Origin: Seminavis robusta
Taxonomy: Eukaryota; Bacillariophyta; Bacillariophyceae; Naviculales; Naviculaceae
Reading direction: 5' to 3'
DNA length: 62,090 nucleotides
Assembly (NCBI GenBank): GCA_903772945.1
Contig: CAICTM010000519.1
Coordinates: 1-62,090, forward strand
Within the stretch, counting starts at the first letter, position 1; each line of letters starts with the position of its first letter. Below the pieces are notes generated by a model. The model had not been told where the DNA came from. It saw only the letters and a list, made by a program, of their open reading frames with translations, and did no database searches. The translations under genes and the position numbers were made by a program. Positions 18,747 through 30,700 of this stretch are shown here, piece by piece.

Positions 18747-20003
18747 ATGAATACTATTAATGATACTAAGACCAACAATGAAGGTACTACTACTAGTAGT
18801 ACCGACTCACCTCTTCTGTTTGCGGATGATTTAGTTTGGAGTGGCCAGATTCTATCGTTTGTGGTTGCTAGTACCGGTACTCCTTCTGCAGCTGCCAATA
18901 GCAGCACCGCTAATAACAATAAGAAACAGAAGATGTCTCCTCCCTTCGAATCTCTTTTGTTGGCTGATGACGGCCTTTCGATCCAAGGTATTCTCCCTTT
19001 TATTGGTGTTGGACAGTATGCTTTTGTAGGAGCTGTGAACAAGAAGATGAATCAACTGTACAAAGAGTACTGCAAAATTGAACTAAAGAATAATCCAAGA
19101 AAGGTTAAGTCTAACCCTGGAGATTATTCTGTCAGGCGCTCTGCAGAAATCACCGACACTCTTTGCAGCGAAACATTCTGTAATCTACCCCGTGCAGAAT
19201 ACTGGTTCAAGGACAATTCTAGCAACAAAAAGCCTGGTCGCCATCTTGTTTGTGCTGCCATTGCCAAAATTGGAAATATTATGGTCATGAAATGGGCACG
19301 GCAACAAGGATTCTATTGGAGTGAAAATACATGTGCTGCAGCGGCTAGAAATGGACATTTTGAATTACTCAAATGGCTGCATGCAAATGGCTGTCCATGG
19401 AATGCATGGACATGCTACAATGCTGCTTCAAATGGACATTTCGAAGTTTTGAAGTGGGCTCGTGAAAATGGTTGTCCATGGAGTGCATATACATGTCCTC
19501 ACGCTGCTGAAAATGGGCATTTGGAGATTTTGAAGTGGGCTCGTGAGAATGGGTGTCCATGGAATGCAGACACATGCTCAAGTGCGGCTAAAAGTGGCCA
19601 TTTGGATATTCTGAAGTGGGCTCGTGAAAATGGTTGTCCATGGAATTGGCAGACATGTACAGTTGCTGCTGAAAGTGGACATTTGGAAATTTTAAAGTGG
19701 GCTCATGAAAATGGTTGTCCATGGGATGAACGGACATGCGAGAAGGCTGCCGAAAATGGACATTTGGATGTTTTAAAGTGGGCACATGAAAATGGTTGTC
19801 CATGGGATGAAGAGACATGTCAAGAGGCCGCCGAAAATGGACATTTGGATGTTTTAAAGTGGGCTCATGAAAATGGTTGTCCATGGGATGAAGGGACATA
19901 TCAAGCTGCCTGCATGAATAACCACAGCGAAGTGATCCAGTGGCTACGTGACAATGGTTGCCCTGGTTCTCATGATGAAGGACACGAAGATCATTCATGG
20001 TAA
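18747..20003 (+). CDS. Ankyrin-repeat protein, GCPW type (copy 3), chimeric N-terminus
   Basis: 418 residues from a good ATG. The N-terminus looks like two paralog starts joined. PLLFADDLVWSGQILSFV matches copy 1 (4573). A Ser/Ala/Asn linker follows, then LLLADDGLSIQGILPFIGVG, which matches copy 2 (15120). Only the second is followed by the rest of the F-box-like segment (QYAFVGAVNKKM). Nine 27-residue ankyrin units follow; two consecutive ones near the end (AAENGHLDVLKWAHENGCPW, twice) are nearly identical and so recently duplicated. Some units match copy 1 almost base for base (NWQTCTVAAESGHLEILKWA), which points to exchange between copies. Confidence 0.85.
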   Translation: MNTINDTKTNNEGTTTSSTDSPLLFADDLVWSGQILSFVVASTGTPSAAANSSTANNNKKQKMSPPFESLLLADDGLSIQGILPFIGVGQYAFVGAVNKKMNQLYKEYCKIELKNNPRKVKSNPGDYSVRRSAEITDTLCSETFCNLPRAEYWFKDNSSNKKPGRHLVCAAIAKIGNIMVMKWARQQGFYWSENTCAAAARNGHFELLKWLHANGCPWNAWTCYNAASNGHFEVLKWARENGCPWSAYTCPHAAENGHLEILKWARENGCPWNADTCSSAAKSGHLDILKWARENGCPWNWQTCTVAAESGHLEILKWAHENGCPWDERTCEKAAENGHLDVLKWAHENGCPWDEETCQEAAENGHLDVLKWAHENGCPWDEGTYQAACMNNHSEVIQWLRDNGCPGSHDEGHEDHSW

Positions 20004-20375
20004 GGTGAGAAATCGAATCAAAAGTAGACAATGCGCATGTCTATCCTTACCTTAGCTAGCTATTGGCTCTGGTTGCGTCGGCCACTCAGAACAGTCGCAA
20101 TTTCCGTATAGTAGCTATAGTAGCAGCCACTAGCTAGCCTGTAGAGGCGTTTTGGCGCTCGGTGAATGAGGAAGTGTCATGCTGGCTTTGCGGAACAAAA
20201 GGGAGTGAATTTGGTCAAGAAATGACAGAAACGTTTAGAAATCTGGGATTTTGGAAGTCTTCCATGCATGCATTCAGAAGCATCCGCTGCTAAAAATGGC
20301 CTACAATCTGGGAACCTCTGTGGTTGAGTCCTACTGTAAATTGTTTTCTATAAGAAAATTTTATGAAATTTCAAG
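20004..20375. other. Intergenic, convergent
   Basis: 3' ends of an ankyrin gene and a surface-protein gene face each other here. CTAGCTAG and TAGTAGCTAG sequence is present; no gene seen. Confidence 0.5.
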
Positions 20376-23300
20376 TTATGGATTGCCAGAACCAGTGCTG
20401 GGTGTTTGTGGTCGTTGGGGTGTGAACTCCCTGCTTGTCGCAGTAGTGGCAGGAGTATCCAGAGAGACTCCTCTTTCAGCCTTGTTGCTTGCAATGGATC
20501 GTCCCCGAACTTCCAGGTCGGTGGTCCACAAAATACCTGCAGTTGCATAGAAAATTCCGTTTTGCGGCTTGGCTGACCACACCGCTCCCTCGGTCAACGC
20601 TTGCAGAGACATATTGTCAAACACATCGAAAAGTTCCTTGATGTGAGGAGTCACCCCATCAAACATAAAGTCTGAGTCAAAGTAGAGACGTTGACTGTAT
20701 CGACTGTCCGTAGGATTGGGAATGAACTCTGTCGTCAGCAATGTCAAGTCATGCCCAATCAATGTCGTTTCGTCAGAGTTTTCGTATTGCTCAGATATAA
20801 GACCAAAGAAATAAACCTCCAAGGCAGATCGAAGGCCTTCATACTCTTCAGGTTCTGGTAATCGATCTGTGTAGCCAGGATAGTTGATGTAGAACTGGAT
20901 TTGGTACCTCATTCTCACCAAGCCCTCTGGTGTCGGAGACATGGTTGGCGCTGATGTGACAACGGTAGCCTCGGTGGGTGTTACAGTTGGAATCGACGTA
21001 ATACTGGTGGACGTGGGAGCAGCTGTCGTGGCGGCAGCACTCGAGGGAGAGCTTGTCGTCGCTTCTGTTGGAGCGGCGGTGAAAGGAGTTCCTTCTGCAG
21101 GCGCACTGGAGGTTGGAGACGCTGTACTAGAAGGAGCAGTAGTAGGCGACATTGCGGCGCCCGTAGGAGAAGCAGTGGCCACAGACGACGGATAGGTAGT
21201 GGTAGAGACCGATGGAGAAGCAGTGGCGACAGACGACGGAGAGGCAGTAGCAGAAGCCGATGGAGAGGCAGTAGTAGAAACAGATGGAGAGGCAGTGGTA
21301 GAAACCGATGGAAAGGTGTTGGTAGCAGACGATGGAGAAGCCGTGACCACGGAGGGAGCTTCTGTCGGACTGGAAGTGGCCACGGTTGCAGAAAGCGACT
21401 CCGAAGGAGCATCCGATGGTATACCGGTAGCCGCTGAGGAACCCGATGGTGAGGAGGTCACTGTACCGGTAGGAGGAAGCGTAACTGAAACGTCTCCGCC
21501 AACTTCACCAATTGTAGGCATCGTTGATGGTGAAGTAGACGGAGACATAGATGGAGCACTTGGCGACAAAGTCGGTGCCAGAGTCCTGACAGCTTCAGGA
21601 GAGTTGGTGACCGCCGGTCCAAAATCAAACCAAAGAAGATCCGCTGTTCCGTTGCAGAAATTTAGCAGAAAGTGTTCTTGTTCGATTGGCACCCCCTGCT
21701 GGTGCTTGTCCCCATAGATCGGGATCGCCCCTCCAGCCGAAAACAGTTCGAAGTTTTCTTGCAGCTCGGTTGGAAGTCTAGGAAACGAGGGAAGTTCCCT
21801 TTGGATTATGTGCAGGTCAAACTCCGGGAAAATCTGCTTGGTGTACTTGTGAATGAACTTAACATACTCTTGCTTGTCAAGCATGTTGTTGTAGTTCTTA
21901 TCTTCCAGCACAAGGTCCATCAGACACGCATTCATCAAGTCTGTGCTGTTCCAATTTTCTCCTCCGTTTGGTCTGCCCTCCGGCCTCTCTCTGTTCGGTC
22001 TTGACACTCCATTGCCCACATTCACGTAGAATTGGGGATGGTACCCAGTGGACTGCATCACCTCTGATCCATCTGAAGACAAGGTGGCAACATAGAAGAC
22101 AGTCAAAGGGGTCCAGCCGTCGGCGGCAGGATCTTCAGCAAGGACAACGCTCTTTACAGCTTCGTTGAAGTCTGAACTGAACTGAGTCGAGAATATACCC
22201 AGCAAAGACGCAAGATCCATCTGCAGCTGTCTGGCTCTTGCATTCGAGACTGCATCGTTCCCCGGCGCAGCGAGGAACAATGGCTCCTTGGGGTTGCATC
22301 CGCTGCAGCTCACATTGGCCTTCCACGTAGTGTCCACATAAGGGTTTCCGTCTCCTCGTTCCTCAAATGAGTAAGAGAGAAGAGTAGCATTGTGAACAAT
22401 TCGTTTGAAGACACCTTCGCACATTCCTGAGACTGAATTGTAGGCGTCTTTGAAAACCGCTTCCATCACTTCCGTGTTGCCTTTGTCGGTGAAGCTAATA
22501 AGTTCCGGAGGAACGTTTTCAACAAGCAGGTTGATACGGCCTTCTTCATAGGTGAAGACTTCGCCATTATCAGTGGCACAAATAGGTTCCTCGACGACGT
22601 TGGTGGAGTTAGGGGTAGCATCTTGCGCAGTGGACCCGTTCTCTTGATCAAAGATGTTATTTTCACCACCACCCGCAACGGTCTCTTGGTTGAGCTGGTC
22701 TGGGCCGAGATTTTGACTCAGCTTTGGGTTCAGCCACTCGAAGTCCTTTTCTACAGGAACACCACCGGTAATCTTTTGCCCCGTGAATTCCACAATGGTG
22801 CTTGGGTCAACGGTTGACATGCTGGCGCCATAGAAAGCGTCAATCAGGTCCACCCCGTTTCCCATGAGATCGTTCATTTCTTTCGTCATGTTTGCCACAA
22901 AGCTCTTGAGAAACTCCGCGTTCTGAAGCCGTCGTCGCAAGAGTCTTCGATATGTCTCGAGGAACAGAGGTTCCGGATCCATGCACCCGTCGCACAGGAC
23001 ATCTGACGTCCAATTGGTATCTGCGTACTTGATTTCCCCTCGAGTTGAATCGAATGCAGTCATGGGCTCGCAGTCCACGAGGATGGCACCCTGCATGACA
23101 CGTTGAAACAATCCATCGCAACCATGTCCAACGCGATTAAACACAGCTCGAAAGACGTCTTCCAATTGCGCCAAGGAATCTCCTTTCTGCAGCATTTTGC
23201 AGTCTAAGTTTTCAATCATCATGTGAACATTCCCAGTTTCTGTGGTTTGCGACGGGGTTTCTTTGCAAACCGGAACGACATCATCATAGATGGGTCTTTG

Positions 23301-26300
23301 ATGGGACGCAACACCTGCCTGTTCGAGGATATCTTGGGTGACATTAATGTCGCTAAAGGGTGACCCGTTTTCAACTGAACCCATTCGTTCCACTAGTTCC
23401 CCATCAAGAGGCGAGATTGTGTACCCATCAAACACGACCACCTTGTTTTCTTGCGTTGCGGCATTGTCAGCTCCGTGGACCACTGTGGTGAGCGCTTGAC
23501 TGAGATTGGATGCAAAGGCTAGTAGGAACCAAGCCTCCTGTTCATTGACAGCAGCTGTTTGAAGCTCCCGTCGCGTGACACGATCCTTGTCCAATGCCGG
23601 CACAGGCAACGCACTGCTTCTGGCAGCTGCCGTGGTAGTTGATGGGGGAGTTTCCAAAGACCCAGCTCCAGGACCACCAGAAACGGCAGAATCACTCCCA
23701 CCGTACAAGGCGGCTGCCTGGCTGTCGTAATCCTCGGCGCGAATGTAAAAGAGTGGTTCGATATCCGGACAAGCTCCATTGCACCAAACAGATGTTGTCC
23801 AGTTGGTTCGGAAGTAGTTGTTGATCTGCTCCCAATCATTTTCATTCAACGTCGCCGACTCGAGTATTCGCTGATAGGTGCCTTGACATTCCCCCGAGAC
23901 TGTGTTGTAGATGCTGGCAAAGCTCTGTTCAGCCTGTTGCCGATTGACTGGATCTGCCAGCCAGGATGAGTTTGTGATTCCCTGAATGTAAAGCACAACA
24001 TGACCTTGCTGCAGCAGTGGTTCGACGTTTGCGTCACACTGCCACGCGACCGGCGCCAACTGGTTGTTTCCACGGTTAGTGGTTGTCACGGCAAGTGTTG
24101 CCGCGACGGCTCCCGCTCCCATGACTCCCGCCGCGACAGCCACAGCCGTGAGAGCCCCTCCACCGGCCGTGGAAGCGCCCGCTGTGGCCATGGAATTGGC
24201 TCCTTGTGCGGTACTGGCGGCAGCATTTTGTGCCGCCGAGACTGCCATCTGTTGTACGACGGCTTGTTGTGGAGGAGGCGCATTTCCCTGTCCAGTTGTG
24301 CCCCCGCCGCCGATAGCTCCATTGTTGTTTGCCCCCGCCGCATCACCGGCCAAGTCTGCCCCCGCAGCTTCTAAATCGTCATCTTTTTGACAACAACGAC
24401 AACATCGTTCAATGAATTTCATGAGTGCCATCATTCCTAGAAAGTTGCAAAGAACCCAGAATAGTGAGCTTCGCACTGCCCCTTCTCTTGCTTCGGCACT
24501 GTCTCGTTTATCGGGTCCTTCGTCATGATAGCTGTCTGACACTTGACTCATGGTATCATCCTTGTCGTCTTCATCGCCGTCGTCATTGTCATTTCGAGTA
24601 TGTACTGTCTCGGACAAGCCCTTGTCCTTGTTGGTATTGTTGTTGGTGGTGTCGTTGTCCTTTTTGTCCTGACTGTCAGCCTTGTCTTTGGTGTTGTTGT
24701 TGATATCTTCCTCTTGCATGACGGCCAAGAAGTCATTGGCCATGGACTGTTGCCATTGCTCTCGTTGTTTGTCTAGATCGGTCTTGTTGTCCTTGTTCTT
24801 GTCGTTTTCGTCTTGTTTGGGAGTACCAGTAGTAGCTGCAGCTGCTGCTGAGGCAGTGTTTGTTTGTGCACTACTTCTTCGTTTGGTGGCAGCCTCGGCG
24901 TCCGCGAGTGCCTCACTGGTAGCACGTAGAACGGCCACGGACATGGCCGCCTTTGGAACGGCCCCCTTGAGTGCGGCAATGGCGGATTGGGTCTTTGCCG
25001 ACGACGTTCTTCGAGGCGGTACAGTGTCAGTAGAATTAGTATCTTGTTGTTCCGTACTACGAGTAGTACTAGTATCACTGTTTCGTTTGGCAGCTGCCTC
25101 TGTTTCTTGTACAGCTTGTGTGGTGGCTCGGATAGCGGCCATGGCAGTCGCTGCTGTGGGCACGGCCTTTTTGAAAGCTGCAATGGACTGTCGGGTCTTG
25201 GCTTTGGAGGGTTTGTCCTCCTGCTTGGTTTGTTTGGTTTGTTTTGGTGGAGGCGGGGGCATGTAGTTTTCCAGTCGTTGCAGTTCAGGATCAAAGACCT
25301 GACTCAAGTTCATGCTCATTTCCAACTTGTCCAAGCTGTTGTTATTATTGGCGTTGTTGGTACTGGTGGTAGTTGCACTTGGAGTGGATCTTGGTGGTGG
25401 AGGTCCTGTAGGTTCCATCATACTATTAATACTCATGGACATATTATGGAAGACAAAGTCTTCTAGACTGGCACTGCTGGAGCCTAGATTGGGAACAGAA
25501 GCTGCCATGGATGATTGATGTTCCTTGCTTCTGTGTCTTCTAGGCTTGGATCTTTTCTTGTGGCTCTTGTGACTCTTACTGCTCTTGTGGCTTTTGCTGC
25601 TTTTGGAGCTCTTTTGGCTCTGGTTGCTGTTGATGCTGCTCATACTGCCGTGGTGCTTGTTCTTGCTCTTGCTCTTGTTCTTGGATGAGGTCTCTTCAGT
25701 CTTAGCACTAGTACTACTACTAGTGCCACTAGGCTTATAGCCAGTGTGCAAGCTATCATCCAGCTCTTGAGTTTCCTCTACCTTGGCCAGTACAGAGGCT
25801 CTATACAGTACATAGAAAGATAGATGTGTTCGATGCGTAGACAAAGATATAAAAAGTGAGGGCGCGCCAATCGTTTTTTGCGGAAAGCTAAAAAATTCAA
25901 ATCTGACGTCAAGTACTGGTTGTACGTGTGACTTACGAAGGATAGGATCTCATGATGAAGGAATCACTGAGAGTGGCGGGATTCACCACGGCGTGTTGCG
26001 CCATGGGATGGAAGGCGGCAACACCAAGATCAACACCAAGATCTTCCAAGCTGTCATGGCCGCTCTTACTACCGGTAGTACTAGTACTAGTACTAGTAGT
26101 AGTTGCTGTTGTTGGTGTAGCGCTACTACCGGTACGAGGTGGTGCTGTAGTAGACGGACCGCCATGGTCGAAGAGAAAGTCGACAAAGCTGCGATTGTGA
26201 TCTCCGTGACGCGCACTGGCACTTCTCTCGTCGTCCAAGTCTTCCAACGACTCTTCGTCTTCGTCGTCCAATCGGTTGAAACTCTCGTGCCAATTCTTGA

Positions 26301-26322
26301 TGGAGTTGCTGCGGGACGCCAT
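20376..26322 (-). CDS. Large single-anchor surface protein A with three Cys repeats and EF-hand-like segment
   Basis: Exons 26322-25937 and 25800-20376, phase-2 join across a 136-bp intron (GTAAGT...ACTGTATAG), give about 1,936 residues. The long exon alone would start at a TTG inside the intron. Residues 1 to about 570 are low complexity (Ser/Lys/Thr), with HKSSKSHKSHKKRSK and two related blocks, RQSIAAFKKAVPTAATAMAA and QSAIAALKGAVPKAAMSVAV. A hydrophobic segment (LFWVLCNFLGMMALMKF, about 572-592) precedes a Cys cluster. An Ala/Gly-rich hydrophobic stretch follows (about 670-705). Then come three repeats of 230-250 residues with CxGxxxR and CDGCxxPEPLF-type motifs, an EF-hand-like loop (EDKNYNNMLDKQEY, about 1430), a Pro/Thr/Ser mucin-like stretch, and a conserved C-terminal domain (FYINYPGYTDRLPEPEEYEG). 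There is no signal peptide, so a type II topology with the repeats outside is inferred. It is a paralog of the next gene. Confidence 0.75.
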
Positions 26323-27702
26323 GGTGATCTTCTTCTTCTAATACTGGTAGTTTACTGGCGCCTTTGTCTTGTTGGTGAATTGGTTGGCGAATTGAATTGA
26401 AAGTTTGTTGATGCTTGTTGTCTTCGTGTTTCCATGCACCAAGCAGTCATCGAGATTCAAACTTCCACCTCGTTCTTTTCGAAGTTCATGTGCTGGGTAG
26501 GTGACAATGAAGAATTAAAGTTTCTGTAAATTCTGTATCCTACCGTAAACCCTTGCCACGTTTCAATTAACAAAATGACCTTCACAAGCCTCAAGGGAAA
26601 CCAAGTATGACTTCTGACAGCTGACACACGATTGAGATAATAAGCCCCAAACACTCTCACAATTTCAATTCGGACGCCCTCTTCCCAGCCACACCATCAA
26701 ACCAGGCTTCCCCATTCAGACCAAGCATCTACGATCTCGATTGCTTCCTTCCCTTTCCCAATGGTACAACCAAGCAACCAAAGCCAGGAGACACATGGAA
26801 TGGTTGATGGTTCCGAGTTTGAATTCTTTCTAGATCTTTCTTTGTTTCACAGAGAATCCACACCGGTTTGCTACAGCATGTATGTATGTGGTACCGGTAG
26901 CTAGCTAGCTAGCTACACAGAGCGACAGATAGATAGAAAAGATGCAGCCATGGTTGCCACAGCCAAACTTGCTACTACTCCAGTAGCTACTAGCTAGCTA
27001 GAAACAACCATCCTCCCCAGGAAGATGCATACCGGTACCCAGCCCGATTGTGCTTCTCGTAGGCTTCGGGCTGTACCCTACCGGTACCCTACCAGTAGCA
27101 ACAATGCCCATTAGCAAGCTAGCTACCGACATAGGTGTAGTACTAGCTAACCAAATGCACAAACACGCTCTCTTAGCTTCCTTCTACTATTGACTAGACT
27201 AGCTAGCTGGTTCTTCCTCGTTTGTTGCCTGGACTGCGGGGCCGTAGCTGCACCCAGCCAGCTACTAGCCAGCTCACAAGTCCAAACAGAAATGACTGGC
27301 AGTTTGGTACCAGTACTAGTTCACCATTAGATCCAGTTGGGTGGACTGGACTCCACTCTACTCGACCAGACTTCTAAAGATTCAATCCAATACTTAGTTT
27401 GGACAGCTGTTTGGACAGGGTTGCTTGTAGAGACGCAGCATGTGCGCTCGACTGAGACTCGTCCAGTGCAGACAGGCATGTCCGTGAGTACAAGTAGCTA
27501 CATGTACAACTAACCAAATAACTAACTGAAGATTCAATCAATCTAATACATGTAATAGTTATGACGCTTTCTGAACTTGACTGTCACTCCAACCGTAACA
27601 CGAGCGATGATTTGCCCCACATCGCACAATCCGAGTGACGTGACAGTCGAGTCCACGCAGCAATAATCAAATAATCAAATGAATAAACGAACTGCATGCG
27701 CT
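26323..27702. other. Intergenic, palindrome-rich
   Basis: 1.4 kb between two genes on the same strand. Dense TACCGGTA, CTAGCTAG, TACATGTA and ACTAGCTAG palindromes, especially 26885-27200. Short frames show nothing recognisable. Confidence 0.5.
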
Positions 27703-30700
27703 TTAGCCGCGGTCGGCATTCAAAGCAGCAACACCCAACACGTTGTCAAAGATCCAAATATCTTGACCGGGTTCGGGATTTAGAACCCACAAGCTCTCAC
27801 CAAACGCCTTCAAATCGAAACCATCAAACTTCTCAAAGACAACACGGGGAGTGGGTTGGTCGCCTCGGAACACAAAATCAGAACTGGTAAATGCCACCAA
27901 GTTGTACTCCCGGTCTGTTGTGATCGCGCCTTCAAAGTACTCTTTGGAAACAAAACGAGTTTCCAAAATGGAATCAAGGTTGAACGCGGTATCTAAGGAA
28001 TACGCTGAGGCCATGTTCGCTGAGAGCCAGTCGTTGATGCTGGTTGCCAGGTCTTGGTATTCTTGATCTGTGGCATCACGATCATTCGGGTCCATGTTGA
28101 ATTGCCATTCAACTTGAATATTCACAATGCGAGTCTCGGTGGGAGCGGCACTCACAGACGGAGACGACGAAGGAGGGATAGTAGGCGACGCTGTGATGGG
28201 AGCCAAGGAGCTTGGAGTGCTTGTGCCAGGAGCAGTCGGTTCTCTGGTGGGTGCCAATGTTGTCGGCGCCGCTGTGGGAGGTCCTGTAGTTGGCGACGCT
28301 GTCGTGGGAGCATCTGTAATGACAACGCCCTGGATGTTGTCCCGGATGGCATGGCTGGTGTAGTAACAGATCGCCTCCAATCGAATGATTCGAGCTTCTT
28401 CTGCTGCAAAGTCGGCTGGAGTCTTCTTACCGAACTCCATTTCGCCTCCCTCGGCAAACGTCTCATAGTTGTTCTTCACATCCACTGGCAAATCATTGTA
28501 GTTGCCAAGACTCTGCGGCCAACTTTGGCCTGGATTCATCGAAAAAAACAGAGCCTTCACAAAGACAAAGTATTCCTCAGCCTTCAAGCCATGGTCCCGA
28601 GGAATAGCGTCGGAATTCTTCAGGTCTTTTTCGCACACTTCCACAGAAATAATCACATCGTCTTTTGCACGAATCACGTCGGCGGCATTGTTGGATTGGA
28701 AAATGTTGGTGTGGACGGCTGTTCCCACTGTGTGGTGGACCTGTCCACTGCGATCGTACGTCGCAGCGTAGGCGATCTCGATCGGCCTGTACTGACCATT
28801 GGGGTCACTCGATTCAAAGAGCTTGGCGCCATCCTCGTAGTATGGTGTGGTGGTGAAATCAGCCAGCAAGGCGTTGACCTCGGTCGTCAGTTTCGCCTGG
28901 AAACGCTCAAACAAAGCTTCTTGCAAAAACCGACGAGCAGCACCTGTTGGCGATTGCATGAACAGGGGCTCTTGCAGGCCGTCACAATCGGTACAAGTCA
29001 TTTTTGTGGTCATGTTCATGTCAACAAAAGTTTCCCTGTCGTCCACCACTACCTGCTCCATTTGGTCAATCGTCAATCGATGTGCCACCCGCTGCAAGGG
29101 TCCGTCGCACATCTCTGTGATTTCATTATAGATATCTTGCATGACCGCTTCCAGAATGGTCTTGTTCATGTCCTTGACAAGGTGCTTGATTGACAACTGA
29201 AACTTTCCTTCTTCGAGAGCATCAATATCAGGAGGTGGCTCCATCGTAGCACAATCGACCAAGACTCCTTGTGGGATCGCAAACGGACTGGTCGTCTCTC
29301 CGGCTTCATCCATGACAGCAAGGTTTTGATCCAAAGAAGCAACATAATAAACATTCACCGTGCCCTCTGGGTTCCCCTTCTTGTACTGAAACGTCAAGGC
29401 TGCAGCAAAAGCATTGGCAAACTTTGCCAGTTGCGTGTCGGAGGCAATCTCCAGGCGACGTCCAGCTCGGTCAGCACTGCTTGGGCTTCCATGGACCAAA
29501 AAGAGAGGTTCTTGATCGTCGCATCCATCACAGGACACAATGGCACTAAAGTTGCAAGCCATCATGACCTGCCCTTGCTCTCGCCATTCATTGCAACTCA
29601 GGACATCGGCTTTCTCCACGACTCGACTGTAGGTACCGTCACAAGCTTTCATCTCATCGTTGTAGACCGATCGAAATTCTTGCTGAACAATGTCGGCTTT
29701 AGAATCGAAGAAAGACTTTTCGACGCCATGAAATCTCATTTTGAGGTAACCCTCTTTGAGTTCCAGGGTGGGCGAAGGCAATCCATTGGGAAGCGTGCAC
29801 GTGGGCATTCCAAGAGGTCGATCAATTGCTCCGCTGGCCCCTGATCCCGACACCAACTGCGCATACACGAACTTTGTCCCTTCCGTTTCTACAATGGTGA
29901 CGGAGTCGTTGGTGGCTCTGGACTCTCCATAAAACACAGATGGTATTTGGACCTTGCCATTGCCCTTGCCGTTGAGCTTGATGAGCAGATTTTGTAGTTC
30001 TTGGGCAAAGGTATCCATAAAGAGTTGCAAGTTGGGCTGACCTCCACCGCCGGTTTCCTCCAACCACCGATCAATGGGATCGTCCAGCATGAGCAGTCGT
30101 CGTGAAGGCAACACGAGAGAGCTATTGGCGTCCGGTGGAGGTGCTTCTGGTCGATCTCCTTCGTAAAACAACGGTTCTAGCTCACTGCACCCTTTTGACT
30201 TTCCCTTGTTGTCCACATCATCACAATTGACAAATGCCAGCCATTCTGTTGTGAAGAAAAAGGTCTGCTCGCCTGTGGCCTTGTCAACGGTCTTCCAGTA
30301 ATCCCATCCGTCGAGAGTTGCATTTTCGAGGTATCGCGCGTAGACTCCCGTTCCAACATCCCAGTCATCAGTGGAATTGGTGTCATTGTGTCCTGCGACT
30401 GTATGTTCGAGACACACTCCAATAGCGTTGTTGAAGGCTTCGGCGAATGCCGTCTCCACGGCGGGTGTGTTCTTGTTGACACTGAAAAAGTTGTGTGGCA
30501 AGCCATCGAGATGCAAGTTGACATGTCCCGGACGAGGCGTCATGTCGGCAATGAATTCGTGGCATGGATGCTTGGGTGGAACCACGAAGGGATTGGGTAG
30601 TACACCGGTGGCCATTCCCACCCCTGTGACGGTAACAGCCGAGACTCCGACCAAACTAGCGGACGATGAAACGGAAACGAGGGATGCGGAAACCGCTGCG

